A model generated the notes under the pieces. It made no database searches. It was not told the DNA's origin and saw only the letters and a list, made by a program, of their open reading frames with translations. Below, in pieces: positions 1-6,413 of a stretch of DNA of 12,329 bases. The position numbers were made by a program, and so were the translations under genes. Within the stretch, counting starts at the first letter, position 1; each line of letters begins with the position of its first letter. The stretch is taken from contig MU646546.1 in assembly GCA_026770585.1 (NCBI GenBank), positions 247,742 through 260,070 on the forward strand. The letters run 5' to 3'. This DNA comes from Baffinella frigidus (lineage: Eukaryota > Cryptophyceae > Cryptomonadales > Baffinellaceae).

Positions 1-62
1 CGGTAGGAGGTCCTAGGCAATGCCGTATGCCTAACTACCCCATTTTCAGGCCGTTAGCCTAT
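1..62. mobile_element. Right end of a family D palindromic element, cut by the window edge
   Basis: This stretch matches the right half of the complete element at 2225-2385: GGAGGTCCTAGGCAAT, then a CCTAA-TACCCCATTTT-type arm and a terminal TTA-CCTAT. The left half would lie outside the window. Substitutions relative to the complete copy show it is a diverged second copy. It is non-coding. Confidence 0.6.
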
Positions 63-156
63 GAAATTCCTACACGGCATGGATGTCTGCAGGTGCCCGA
101 CACCCCCCCTTCGTCCCCCCTCTCAACGCGCATGAAAAAGCCCCCACCCCACCCCT

Positions 157-200
157 TCCTCTCTCTCCCCCTCCCCCTCCCCCTCCCCCTTCCCCTCCCC
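157..200. repeat. C-rich (CCCCCT)n simple repeat
   Basis: A hexanucleotide CCCCCT repeat runs directly into the first telomere-type array. The minus strand therefore has G5 runs with potential to form G-quadruplexes. No gene is visible. Confidence 0.85.
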
Positions 201-322
201 TAAACCTTAAACCCTAAACCCTCAACCGTGAACCGCAAACTTTAAATCCTAAACCCTAAACCCTAAACCTTAAACCCTAAACCCTAAACCCTAAACCGTG
301 AACACCAAACCCGAAACCCTAC
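200..322 (-). repeat. Telomere-type array, CCCTAAA on the + strand
   Basis: Repeated CCCTAAA heptamers with variants such as CCTTAAA, CCCTCAA and CCGTGAA. The G-rich (TTTAGGG) strand is the minus strand, as expected reading inward from a left-hand chromosome end. The decay shows it is internal or very proximal, not a freshly made telomere. Confidence 0.9.
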
Positions 323-370
323 ACCAGGGCGCGCGAGGCAGGGTAGGCCGGGAGACGCCTGCCCAGGCGT

Positions 371-574
371 CCCTAGACCCTAGACCCTAGACCCTGAACC
401 CTGAACCCTAAACCCTAAACCCTAAACCCTAAACCCTAATTCCTATACCCTAAACCCTGAAGCCTAAACCCTTAACCTCAAACTCTACACCCTCAACCCC
501 AATTCCCGAACCCTCAACCCCAAACCCTGAACACCAAACTCTAAATCCCAAACGCTAAATCCTGCACCCCAAAT
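371..574 (-). repeat. Second decayed CCCTAAA array
   Basis: It starts as CCCTAGA units, becomes four clean CCCTAAA units near 404-438, then decays to CCCTGAA, CCTCAAA, CCCCAAA and AACACCAAA. It is separated from the first array by a GC-rich spacer (323-370). The 20-mer at 325-344 recurs at 575-594, just after this array, so array plus spacer may have been duplicated together. Confidence 0.85.
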
Positions 575-591
575 CAGGGCGCGCGAGGCAG

Positions 592-667
592 GGTGGGAGA
601 CGCCTGCGCAGGGTGGGCCGCTCTTGCTCCGCTCTCTCGACTCCTTCGGTGGCAGGCACGCCCCTCT
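592..667 (+). repeat. 76-bp subtelomeric direct repeat, copy 1
   Basis: Matches 867-942 with three visible differences over 76 bases. It runs from GGTGGGAGACGCC to GGCAGGCACGCCCCTCT. It abuts the telomeric arrays, so it is best read as a subtelomeric repeat. I do not credit any of the short reading frames across it. Confidence 0.85.
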
Positions 668-725
668 TTCCCTACCGTGCAGGGTTCTGAACCCTCAGCC
701 GGTGCTCTCGTTGGCAGGCTCGCCC

Positions 726-808
726 CCCATCAGTGTCGAACACGCTTCCATCAGTGTCTAGCACGCCTCTAGCTGTGTCCAACACGTCTCCATCAGTGTC
801 TGGCACGT
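726..808 (+). repeat. Degenerate tandem repeat, about 21-26-bp unit, four copies
   Basis: Four units of the form CATCAGTGTC-NNN-CACGCNTC follow each other: cagtgtcgaacacgc, cagtgtctagcacgc, ctgtgtccaacacgt and cagtgtctggcacgt. It lies between the two copies of the 76-bp repeat. No coding role is supported. Confidence 0.75.
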
Positions 809-866
809 GCTAGACTCTGTGGTAGGTTAGATGGGAGATGTATGTAGTGGGGAACACAGGAAGTAA

Positions 867-942
867 GGTGGGAGACGCCCGCGCAGGGTGGCTCGCTCTT
901 GCTCCGCTCTCTCGACTCCTTCGGTGGCAGGCACGCCCCTCT
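867..942 (+). repeat. 76-bp subtelomeric direct repeat, copy 2
   Basis: Partner of 592-667. The two copies diverge on both sides, so the duplicated unit is about 76 bases. The stretch from 943 to 1030 holds nothing else I can identify. Confidence 0.85.
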
Positions 943-1030
943 GCCCTCCTGCATTACTCTCGAGCCGTGATTCGATTGGACCCGAGCCATGACGACACAA
1001 AGTTGTGTGACCATGCCGACACCCTAACCT

Positions 1031-1168
1031 TATCCGGGGTAACCTATGTTTCTTTCGTTTGATGGCAATGAAAATTGCTGCACAATTCGTTCTTACTAGT
1101 AATATTAAATCATGTGTGTAGTAATTTTTATTGGAATCAAATGAAAGAAAAATAGGGCTCCCCGGATA
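1031..1168. mobile_element. Family F MITE-like element, 138 bp
   Basis: The left arm TATCCGGGGTAACCTATGTT and the following TTCTTTCGTTTGAT pair, in reverse complement, with the right arm 1131-1168 (ATCAAATGAAAGAAAAATAG, then GGCTCCCCGGATA). That gives TIRs of about 32 bases with a few mismatches. Both ends carry TA, compatible with a TA target duplication as in Tc1/mariner-type MITEs. The interior is A+T-rich. A small hairpin GCAAT-gaaa-ATTGC (1065-1078) sits just inside the left arm. No transposase is encoded. Confidence 0.75.
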
Positions 1169-1176
1169 AACCCCCC

Positions 1177-1252
1177 CCTGGTCCCCACGCAGGAGCCGCA
1201 GCTGCTCGCCCCTCAAGAGAAACGGGGAGTCGCGCGCATCAAACAAATTCCC
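1177..1252 (+). repeat. Direct repeat of about 75 bp, copy 1
   Basis: Matches 1331-1402 (CCTGGTCCCC, AGGAGCCG, AGCTGCTCGCCCCTCA, GAGTCGCGCGCATCA). Copy 1 has a 4-base insertion after CCTGGTCCCC. The match fades at both sides. Function unknown. Confidence 0.8.
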
Positions 1253-1330
1253 TGTCACCAACAAACAGTTGCACACAATGTTCCTCCGCGAAGCAATGAG
1301 AGACTCGGCAACTCCCTTTTCTGAAAATCT

Positions 1331-1402
1331 CCTGGTCCCCAGGAGCCGAAGCTGCTCGCCCCTCAGGGAGAACGGAGAGTCGCGCGCATCATCGCATTTC
1401 CC
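1331..1402 (+). repeat. Direct repeat of about 75 bp, copy 2
   Basis: Partner of 1177-1252. A 65-residue open frame (1269-1466) covers it but is not supported by any recognisable protein feature. The rest of 1403-1592 shows only a short CAGGTTCT tandem near 1530-1555. Confidence 0.8.
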
Positions 1403-1592
1403 CGTGCGTGTCGTACGCCCCGCTACCTCGCGCCTCGCGTCTGCCCGCTCCCGAGGTGACGATTAATATTTGAATTCCGAACAAAAAACAGTCATCACGT
1501 CTGCTTAGAACGTTGTTGCTCTCAGCTTCTCAGGTTCTCAGGTTCTCAGGTTCTCGGAATTGGCCACGTCTTTCCACATTGGCTCTACCGGC

Positions 1593-1631
1593 GACCCAGC
1601 ACGTCAACTTGAGAATAGTCAACCCAACTGA
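1593..1631 (+). repeat. Direct repeat with 4-base length variant, copy 1
   Basis: GACCCAGCACGTCAACTTGA and the following GAATAGTC-AACCCAACTGA recur at 1946-1988, where the junction reads GTCTGTCAACCC. The second copy thus has four extra bases (TGTC), which look like a small tandem duplication. Confidence 0.8.
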
Positions 1632-1659
1632 TATCCGTGCGTGCCGCACGTCCCTCAAC

Positions 1660-1820
1660 CCACACAGAGGGCTACGAAGGGATTTTCGGGCACTGAGTGC
1701 CCGAGTTTCCGTTACCTTATCCGTAGGAACCCCCCTACGCCCCTACGGGTTGCCTACCGTAGGGTCCTAGGTCTTATCGCTTAGGGGTTATTCAAAATCC
1801 CTTTGTAGCCCGCTGTGTGG
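1660..1820 (+). mobile_element. Family C MITE-like element, 161 bp, copy C1
   Basis: TIRs of 27 bases: CCACACAGAGGGCTACGAAG then GGATTTT at the left, and the reverse complement (AAAATCCCTTTGTAGCCCGC, TGTGTGG) at the right, with two mismatches. Just inside the left TIR is a perfect 7-bp stem-loop CGGGCAC-tga-GTGCCCG (1687-1703). Then come GTTACCTTATCCGTAGG and the shared core CCTACCGTAGGGTCCTAGG (1753-1771). It is non-coding; any open frame through it is incidental. Other copies are at 4106-4250, 8555-8709 (partial) and 9593-9754. Confidence 0.8.
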
Positions 1821-1945
1821 CTCCCCCCTTGCTTCCGCCCGCTCCCGAGGTCACTCCCTACCTCTGCCTCCAAGGCTGATTCGGGCGAAGCGATTTGGTG
1901 AGCCGGGGATGGTTTTCGCTCGAAAGTTGACGGGGTTGTACCGGG

Positions 1946-1988
1946 GACCCAGCACGTCAACTTGAGAATAGTCTGTCAACCCAACTGA
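1946..1988 (+). repeat. Direct repeat with 4-base length variant, copy 2
   Basis: Partner of 1593-1631. It also lies in a local inverted repeat: AAGTTGACG at 1923-1931 pairs perfectly with CGTCAACTT at 1954-1962. Confidence 0.8.
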
Positions 1989-2064
1989 GGCAGAGCCAGA
2001 CTTCCATCCCGCGCAGAGATCACACTCCTTTGTTCGCAGCACACCTGCCGGGCTGTTCAACCGC

Positions 2065-2185
2065 TACAGGGGTACCTCGCTCATAAGGAGGCGCACCCCC
2101 TCGGACGCTACCGTAGGTCTATCTAGCCCTACCGTGGTCGTAGGGGGGGGGGGGGGGGGCTCCTTATGCGCAAGGTACCCTTTTA
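2065..2185. mobile_element. Family A MITE-like element, 121 bp, copy A1
   Basis: The left TIR TACAGGGGTACCTCGCTCAT, then AAGGAG, matches the reverse complement of the right end 2160-2185 with four mismatches. The interior includes CTACCGTAGG and a 17-base G run (2143-2159). The ends have the TA-CAGGGG...CCCCTG-TA form seen in all family A copies, compatible with insertion at a TA dinucleotide. No protein is encoded. Confidence 0.8.
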
Positions 2186-2224
2186 CGCCCTCCCGAGGAG
2201 GCCTTGTTTGATGGGTCCAACCTC

Positions 2225-2385
2225 ATAGTTTAACGGACTAAAAATGGGGTAGTTAGGCCTACGGTATTGCCTACCGTAGGCCGTAGGGCTCCTACGACCA
2301 AAAAGTCCTAGGATTTTGGCCTACAGTAGGAGGTCCTAGGCAATCCCGTAGGCCTAAGTACCCCATTTTTGGTCAGTTACCCTAT
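2225..2385. mobile_element. Family D MITE-like element, 161 bp, complete copy
   Basis: The left arm (ATAGTTTAACGGACTAAAAA, then TGGGGTAGTTAGGCCTACGG) pairs with the right arm (CCGTAGGCCTAAGTACCCCA, then TTTTTGGTCAGTTACCCTAT) over about 40-48 bases with few mismatches. Inside are two copies of the core palindrome (CCTACCGTAGG, CCTACAGTAGG), a GGTCCTAGG and an inner hairpin CCAAAA...TTTTGG (2298-2319). The right half of a second copy is at 1-62. Confidence 0.8.
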
Positions 2386-2513
2386 TAAACCCGCCAAGAC
2401 CTTCAGTCACACGCCGGAGGGGGAACACTCACTCGATTGCTAAAAACAACATCACAGCGGCAAGCTCATGAAAAAAACCTGGTACCTGGGGATGCACTGG
2501 ATTGCGTTTTTGA

Positions 2514-2717
2514 GCAGAGAGGGAGATTGATAATTTATTGCCAAACAACCAGCGTCAGCGCCGCACATGCTACGCATTGTGCCACTTACTGTACCCCGTG
2601 TCGGCCGCTCATACGAGCATTTTCCGGATGGATTCTACCTCCACCTCCTACAATTTTGAGCAATCGACGGCGGAAAGCTCAGGGAAGAAACCCAGCGCGC
2701 CGCCCCCTGCCACCTGA
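2514..2717 (+). pseudogene. Gene fragment with a 93%-identical inverted copy at 6.1 kb
   Basis: An open frame of 67 codons runs from just after a TGA (2511) to TGA 2715-2717. It reads IDNLLPNNQR..., then LYPVSAAHTSIFRMDS, a Ser/Thr-rich stretch and a tail ending APPPAT. Bases 2514-2652 match the reverse complement of 6088-6226 over 139 bases with roughly ten differences, and the same frame is open in both. In the 6.1-kb copy the frame continues into WD-repeat-like sequence; here it diverges after TSTSY and stops. No start codon or splice sites are evident, so I read it as a truncated duplicate of a WD-repeat gene piece. The alternative is that both are copies of an unknown dispersed repeat with a chance open frame. 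Confidence 0.4.
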
Positions 2718-2732
2718 CTCGCGCCTCCTGAC

Positions 2733-2770
2733 ACATCCAATGCTCCGCAGCGTTCTCACGTCTCGCATCA
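2733..2770 (+). repeat. ATGCTCCGCAGCGTTCTC repeat, copy 1 of 3
   Basis: CACATCCAATGCTCCGCAGC followed by GTTCTCAC is repeated in diverged form at 2869-2893 (CACCTCGAATACTCCGCAGC) and at 3051-3090 (CACCTCTCATGCTCCGCAGC, GTTCTCGC). Element B1 lies between copies 2 and 3. The role is unknown. A 156-residue frame across this area (2437-2907) has no recognisable domain, and I do not call it. Confidence 0.7.
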
Positions 2771-2940
2771 TCCAGCGTCGCGTTCTCGCCTCCCGCGTCG
2801 ATAGGGGGGTCTCCGGATTGCTTTTTGAGGAATCGCTTCGCGCATTGCTCAACCCTGCGCGGCGGCTCCTAACACCTCGAATACTCCGCAGCCGGTGTGT
2901 GTTCTGACGTTCTGGTTTCTTGTAGCCCAGATGCCCCAGA

Positions 2941-3040
2941 TCCCTTAAGTGACCAACGGGCGAATAATCGCCCGCGGAAGCCCTAGGCAGGTCCTAGGGC
3001 CCTACGGTAGGGCGTATGAGCCTACTGGTCACTTAAGGGA
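2941..3040 (+). mobile_element. Family B MITE-like element, 100 bp, copy B1
   Basis: The ends TCCCTTAAGTGACCA and TGGTCACTTAAGGGA are perfect inverted repeats. Just inside the left TIR is a perfect stem-loop CGGGCG-aataat-CGCCCG (2957-2974). The rest (CCCTAGGCAGGTCCTAGGGC, CCTACGGTAGGGCGTATGAG, CCTACTGG) is nearly identical to copy B2 at 7745-7845, which is in the opposite orientation. The core CCTACGGTAGG is shared with families A, C and D. No coding capacity. Confidence 0.85.
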
Positions 3041-3050
3041 TAGCCCTGTA

Positions 3051-3090
3051 ACACCTCTCATGCTCCGCAGCGTTCTCGCGCCTCGCGTCA
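3051..3090 (+). repeat. ATGCTCCGCAGCGTTCTC repeat, copy 3 of 3
   Basis: See 2733-2770. Here the repeat follows element B1 by ten bases. The region from here to 3333 is GC-rich and open in several frames, with no protein I recognise in any. Confidence 0.7.
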
Positions 3091-3333
3091 AGCGGCATCG
3101 CGTCAACCCAACAGTCTCCGCAGCGCGACGGCGAGGGGGCGCGCTCGCTCATGTGCGAGGATGCATTTCCGGAACGCGCCCGCCTCGGGACAGGCGACGG
3201 GTTCTCGCGCGCCTCACTGCGGAGCCGTGACGGTGGGGGCTCCACGGCGCGGGGATTGCTGCGGAGCAGAGATGGGGGTGATGCGCGGCCGGTCCCGAGG
3301 GGGCTGTATGGGGCACCGTCGGAGAGTGTGCCG

Positions 3334-3377
3334 GTGCGATGGGCGTTCCAGGGGGGTGCGAGACCGAGGACCGCTGG
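3334..3377 (+). repeat. Perfect 44-bp direct repeat, copy 1
   Basis: GTGCGATGGGCGTTCCAGGG, then GGGTGCGAGACCGAGGACCG and CTGG, is identical at 3473-3516, with starts 139 bases apart. A diverged third copy (TTTCAGGGGGGTGCGCGACC onward) is at about 3669-3711. Open frames of up to 205 codons on both strands here come from these GC-rich repeats and are not credited. Confidence 0.9.
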
Positions 3378-3472
3378 AACAGCCCCGCCGGCAGGCTCGT
3401 GAACGCCCGCGTGACCGGTCACGCGGACGCCGAAGCCAACTGTCCGAGGTGACTGCCTTGCGTTGTACTGTC

Positions 3473-3516
3473 GTGCGATGGGCGTTCCAGGGGGGTGCGA
3501 GACCGAGGACCGCTGG
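3473..3516 (+). repeat. Perfect 44-bp direct repeat, copy 2
   Basis: Identical to 3334-3377. This copy and the diverged one at about 3669 both continue into GATGTAGG, suggesting the longer unit here is the older form. Confidence 0.9.
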
Positions 3517-3553
3517 GATGTAGGGAGTGGTGTCGTGGGGAAAGTGGTGGTGG

Positions 3554-3591
3554 TGAAAGAAATATGGTGAACGCGGTTTGGAGTGTGCATG

Positions 3592-3628
<37 letters not shown>

Positions 3629-3652
3629 TGGGTGATGCTGGAAGCTAGCGTC
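3554..3652 (+). repeat. Dispersed block X, copy without an inserted element
   Basis: TGAAAGAAATATGGTGAACG onward (3554-3592) and GGTGATGCTGGAAGCTAGCG (3631-3650) flank a (CT)n tract. The same two blocks flank element A2 at 7352-7390 and 7512-7533 in the same order and strand. This copy therefore acts as a paralogous empty site for A2. Confidence 0.75.
3594..3626 (+). repeat. (CT)n microsatellite
   Basis: Uninterrupted CT dinucleotides, about 16 units, between the two parts of block X. Confidence 0.95.
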
Positions 3653-3725
3653 CTTGGGAGGGGATTCGTTTCAGGGGGGTGCGCGACCGAGGGCCGCTGG
3701 GATGTAGGATGAGAGGCCGTGGGGA

Positions 3726-3816
3726 GATGTGATCCGAAAGGAAGCATGGCTTTTCTGCAGATAAGTTCCAGTGTCCGCCTATGTTGGGAGCTCGAAGAAC
3801 ATGCAGGACCTAAAGG
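3726..3816 (+). repeat. Dispersed repeat R, copy R1 (91 bp)
   Basis: GATGTGATCCGAAAGGAAGC, then a TTCTGCAG block, GTTCCAGTGTCCGCC, TATGTTGGGAGCTC and CCTAAAGG. Copies occur at 5810-5901 (92 bp), 5712-5771 (3' part only) and on the minus strand at 7684-7741. It is a low-copy family of unknown nature with no TIRs. In one minus-strand frame it would read roughly VGSSK-LKD, but nothing indicates that this is translated. Confidence 0.75.
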
Positions 3817-3958
3817 CGCTGTTGGTCTCACCGGGCGGATGCTTTGGCGCAGGGTGGAATACTAGCTCTATCTCTGTCTAAGGAAAAAGTGGTGGCGTGC
3901 ATTCGCGCCTTTCTAGAGCTCAAGGTGTTTTCGGTGGGGGGGGGGGCGTGCTTGCAGT

Positions 3959-3983
3959 AAACGGGGTGTGTGTTGACTTGTTG
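3959..3983 (+). repeat. 25-bp direct repeat, copy 1
   Basis: AAACGGGGTGTGTGTTGACT followed by TGTTG recurs at 4075-4099 with two differences. A poly-G run lies just upstream near 3935-3946. The 109- and 82-codon frames across 3828-4157 lack supporting features. Confidence 0.75.
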
Positions 3984-4074
3984 ATGCGTGGGCACGCCAT
4001 AAATACAGAGGGCAGAAACTCCCGTACGGAGAGTCAGACGTGTGTAAGTACCGACGCGGCAGCCATGTACAATG

Positions 4075-4099
4075 AAACGGGATGTGTCTTGACTTGTTG
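4075..4099 (+). repeat. 25-bp direct repeat, copy 2
   Basis: Partner of 3959-3983. It ends seven bases before element C2. Confidence 0.75.
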
Positions 4100-4105
4100 G
4101 TACTC

Positions 4106-4250
4106 GCACAGCCGACTTCGAAGGAATTTCGTGAATAACCCATAATCGATAAGACATACGACCCTACGGTAGGGACACAGGAGGGTTCCTACGGATTAGG
4201 TAACGGAAAGGTGGCCCGATTTGGGCCGAAAACACCTTCGTGGCCCGGCA
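4106..4250 (-). mobile_element. Family C MITE-like element, copy C2
   Basis: Inverted relative to C1. The left end GCACAGCCGACTTCGAAGGA pairs imperfectly with the right end AACACCTTCGTGGCCCGGC. The centre carries GGGTTCCTACGGATTAGGTAAC and CCTACGGTAGGG (4172 on). Just inside the right TIR is a stem-loop GGCCC-gattt-GGGCC (4213-4227), different in sequence from the one in C1 but at the equivalent place. More diverged than C1 and C4. Confidence 0.65.
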
Positions 4251-4394
4251 AGAGCCGTCTAGCCGCGTCGGTGAGGTGTTGCATGCAGTTTCCAGGAAAT
4301 TCAGTCTGACGTCAGCCTCCTTGAACCACTCTTCCCAGGTTTTTCTAGGCAACGTTTTGACAAAACTACAGAAATATTGCAGCTTTAATGAACG
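4251..4394 (-). pseudogene. Unrecognised open fragment ending in element C2
   Basis: After a TGA (4397-4395) the minus strand is open and reads KLQYFCSFVKTLPRKTWEEW, then FKEADVRLNFLETACN. This looks more like ordinary protein than the neighbouring frames, with Trp, Phe and charged residues and no low complexity. The frame then runs into the TIR of element C2 at 4250 and ends inside the element, so any real gene has been cut or extended by that insertion. I do not recognise a family and see no start signal. It could be an exon end or chance. Confidence 0.25.
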
Positions 4395-4440
4395 TCATAC
4401 AGCGCAAACCCTGTTTTTTTTGAGCGATTTTTGAACCACG

Positions 4441-4974
4441 TCACGAACTCCCTGAACTCGCCATCAACTCATGGGTATAAATCGGCTTGCCAGGACAATC
4501 TTGATACTCCTTCGGAAGAGGTGCGTATCCTGAATTACGATTGGAGCCGTAGCTCCTGCTGTACCCCTGTAACACCCCACAAACCTTGCAGCGGCGGCAG
4601 TGGTATCCGAGAACATGCCAGAAGCCCCCCCACTCATGCTGACGTCCGCCTCCGGCCTTCTGCTGATCCAAAAATATGTACTCCCTCAACCCCCCCACGC
4701 GCTTGCCTCCTCGCAGGCGCAACCCCACCCCACACATACGCGCGCTCTCCTTCAGCGCGGCTGCCAAGACGAGGCTGAGGTGGAACGAGCCATCCGCGCG
4801 CCGCCCCACGTTTGCGATGTTCTGGACATCGGCGACTTTATGCCCGCGCGACTTCATGCCCGCGCTGGCCCTCGCCTGATGCTGCGTCGCCCCCAGCAGA
4901 GGAGTTCCGGAAGTGATGGCCAGCAGGAGGGCCAGCAGGGTGGCAGAGCGGTGGGATGCCATTATCACCAACAT
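4441..4974 (-). CDS. Predicted secreted Cys-containing protein, 177 residues
   Basis: The frame runs from ATG 4974 to TGA 4443-4441. A second ATG at 4962 (MASHRS) has A at -3 and G at +4, a better eukaryotic start context, and would give 173 residues. The N-terminus is a typical signal peptide: a short basic region, a hydrophobic core (LLALLLAI, residues 13-20), then small polar residues. The mature part has a GLRLRGG motif (84-90) like the ubiquitin tail, a Gly-rich stretch, a CRRCKVC cluster (126-132) and a Tyr/Ser-rich segment, then DCPGKP (159-164). The N-terminal half prefers G/C at third positions, supporting coding. I recognise no family. The Cys cluster could bind metal or form disulfides. 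It may instead be one exon of a longer gene; no poly(A) signal was found. Confidence 0.6.
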   Translation of the reverse strand: MLVIMASHRSATLLALLLAITSGTPLLGATQHQARASAGMKSRGHKVADVQNIANVGRRADGSFHLSLVLAAALKESARMCGVGLRLRGGKRVGGLREYIFLDQQKAGGGRQHEWGGFWHVLGYHCRRCKVCGVLQGYSRSYGSNRNSGYAPLPKEYQDCPGKPIYTHELMASSGSS

Positions 4975-5062
4975 GCCCGCGTGACACCCTAACCAACCGA
5001 CGTCCCACGCTCGTTTTGCGGCTCAAAATATGCAAAATATCCTCGGCCAGGTTTTTTAGCGG

Positions 5063-5078
5063 ATTTGACCAGTCCTGC
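5063..5078 (+). repeat. 16-bp direct repeat, left copy
   Basis: ATTTGACCAGTCCTGC occurs here and, perfectly, at 5525-5540, flanking 446 bases that include the inverted repeat at 5115-5219. It could be a target-site duplication around an inserted segment, or a chance or older duplication. Confidence 0.7.
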
Positions 5079-5114
5079 GAGGGTGGAGAAGCAGAGCTTT
5101 TGCCTAGGGACATG

Positions 5115-5219
5115 ATCTTCCCCCTGTTAATGCTAAAATCTGAGAGCACATTTGTGAAACAGAATTGAAAGTTGGTAGACACATGTGGTCTCAGATTTTA
5201 GCATTAAGAGGGAGAAGGA
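5115..5219. repeat. Long inverted repeat (36-bp arms, 33-bp loop)
   Basis: Arm 5115-5150 includes TTAATGCTAAAATCTGAGAG and pairs with 5184-5219, which includes CTCAGATTTTAGCATTAAGA. The middle 19 bases pair perfectly and mismatches lie towards the ends. It lies upstream of the secreted-protein frame (start 4974). It could be a transcript hairpin, a small foldback element or an intergenic palindrome. Confidence 0.8.
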
Positions 5220-5709
5220 ACTCAAAACGAGGCTTTGCGGGGATTCCCGGTCCCGAGGCGGGCCCGTCAGGCGCTCGATTGGGTGTAACTTTCGACCCCC
5301 TGGGCTTATTTCACTTTTCTCGACGGTTCTAGAATCCTCAAAAGGTCCCCTTTAGTCCGCTCAATGAATCTGGGATATCAGAGGCCCGCAAAAATACTCA
5401 AAATATGACTCCCCCAAAACCACCGCATCTGGTTTTGCACACCCTTCCACCCATCCTCGCAAAAACCTTGGGACAACAAAGATGCTCAGTTTTTCAAGGC
5501 CTACACCTTTGCGAAGAAAAGTTTATTTGACCAGTCCTGCCCTAAACTACTTTAGAGTGACCGGGAGCAATCATAAGTTGGCACAAGGCAAGAATGTACG
5601 GAATTGACGGAAATAACGGATCCTGTACATTCTGCCAAAAGTTGACTCACGCCTACTGATGAGTTGACTTTTGCAATTGACACCCTCAGGTCCAGCGTAG
5701 GTCGACTTC
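5220..5709. other. No gene recognised
   Basis: Mixed-composition DNA with no supported frame. It contains the right copy of the 16-bp repeat (5525-5540). An imperfect hairpin pairs AGAATGTACGG near 5591 with CCTGTACATTCT near 5622. A second one (5637-5672) has AAAAGTTGACTCA facing TGAGTTGACTTTT and would pair fully only as RNA, with two G-U pairs. Confidence 0.6.
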
Positions 5710-5711
5710 CC

Positions 5712-5771
5712 CGAGACAAGTTCCGGTGTTCGCCTATGGTGGGAGTTAAAAGAACCTAAATGACCTAAAGG
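5712..5771 (+). repeat. Dispersed repeat R, copy R3 (3' part)
   Basis: AGTTCCGGTGTTCGCCTATG, GTGGGAG and CCTAAAGG align with the second half of R1 and R2. It lies about 40 bases before full copy R2 in the same orientation. Confidence 0.65.
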
Positions 5772-5809
5772 AAAAGAGTCTGCCGCGAACCTGCTGCAAC
5801 GGGGGGCCT

Positions 5810-5901
5810 GATGTGATCCGAAAGGAAGCACGGCCTTTCTGCAGGATACGTTCCGGTGTCCGCCCATGTTGGGAGCTCCAAGAACCTTAAGGACCTAAAG
5901 G
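5810..5901 (+). repeat. Dispersed repeat R, copy R2 (92 bp)
   Basis: A full-length match to R1 (GATGTGATCCGAAAGGAAGC, TTTCTGCAGGA, GTTCCGGTGTCCGCCCATGT, TGGGAGCTC, CCTAAAGG). It directly abuts the WD-repeat pseudogene and may have truncated it. Confidence 0.75.
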
Positions 5902-5916
5902 ACCGAGGCTCGCACC

Positions 5917-6214
5917 TCCTTCGTAGATCCGAACCATGTTGGCGTTGTCGCTGGTCGTGTGGAAGTGGGGCTCCTTCTTGCGCGTATCGGAAGCACCCTC
6001 CACCACGGCAAACTGATTGCCCGCGAGCTGGCGGACCTGCCTGCCGGACGCTATGCCACACACACACCGTGTTGTCATTGCTGACACTGTAGGAGGTGGA
6101 GTTAGAATCCATCCGGAAAATGCTCGTATGAGCGGCCGACACGGGGTACATTAAGTGGCACAATGCGTAGCATGTGCGGAACCAACGCTGATTGTTTGGT
6201 AATAAATTATCAAT
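5917..6214 (-). pseudogene. Frameshifted WD-repeat (beta-propeller) gene fragment
   Basis: On the minus strand one frame reads IDNLLPNNQR, then AAHTSIFRMDSNSTSYSVSN followed by DNTVCVW, the pattern of a WD40 blade ending in a D-TV-VW strand. The expected continuation, IASGRQVRQLAGNQFAVVEG, is in another frame. It is followed later by TTSDNANMVRIYEGG, resembling the end of the next blade. The switch falls at a short TG dinucleotide run (near 6058-6067), a typical slippage site. WD repeats form propellers used as protein-binding scaffolds; the parent gene is unknown. The fragment has no start and runs into dispersed repeat R2. The first 139 bases are duplicated, inverted, at 2514-2652. The identification rests on motif appearance only. 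Confidence 0.5.
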
Positions 6215-6270
6215 CCCTCTCTATGCTGAGACTGATGACCTGGGCGCCGTTACAGCTGAACTGTAACTGG

Positions 6271-6413
6271 TTTAGGGTTTAGGTTTTAGGGTTTGGGGTT
6301 CAGGGTTGGGGATTTAAGGTTTAGGGTCTAGGGTTCAGGGTTTAGGGTTTAGGGTTTAGGGTTTAGGGTTTAGGGTTTAGGGTTTAGGGTGTAGGTTTAG
6401 GGTTTAGGGTTTA
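6271..6413 (+). repeat. Interstitial TTTAGGG array
   Basis: About 20 heptamers. The central part (near 6333-6390) is almost pure TTTAGGG, flanked by variants. The orientation is opposite to the arrays at 200-574. The clean core suggests it is younger than, or more actively homogenised than, the left-hand arrays. Confidence 0.95.

Noticed and set aside
1021-1276. 149-codon minus frame 827-1276 as a gene
   Set aside because: It crosses palindromic element F and the direct repeats. No domain or start context supports it.
2437-2907. 156-codon plus frame as a protein
   Set aside because: The inverted copy at 6.1 kb keeps a different frame open (IDNLLPNNQ...). In this frame the copy has a stop, and the rest is repeat DNA.
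3033-3831. Long open frames (185 and 205 codons) on the minus strand
   Set aside because: They overlap in different frames, run through (CT)n and the 44-bp repeats, and read as Pro/Arg/Ser-rich low-complexity sequence. GC-rich repeats have few stops by composition.
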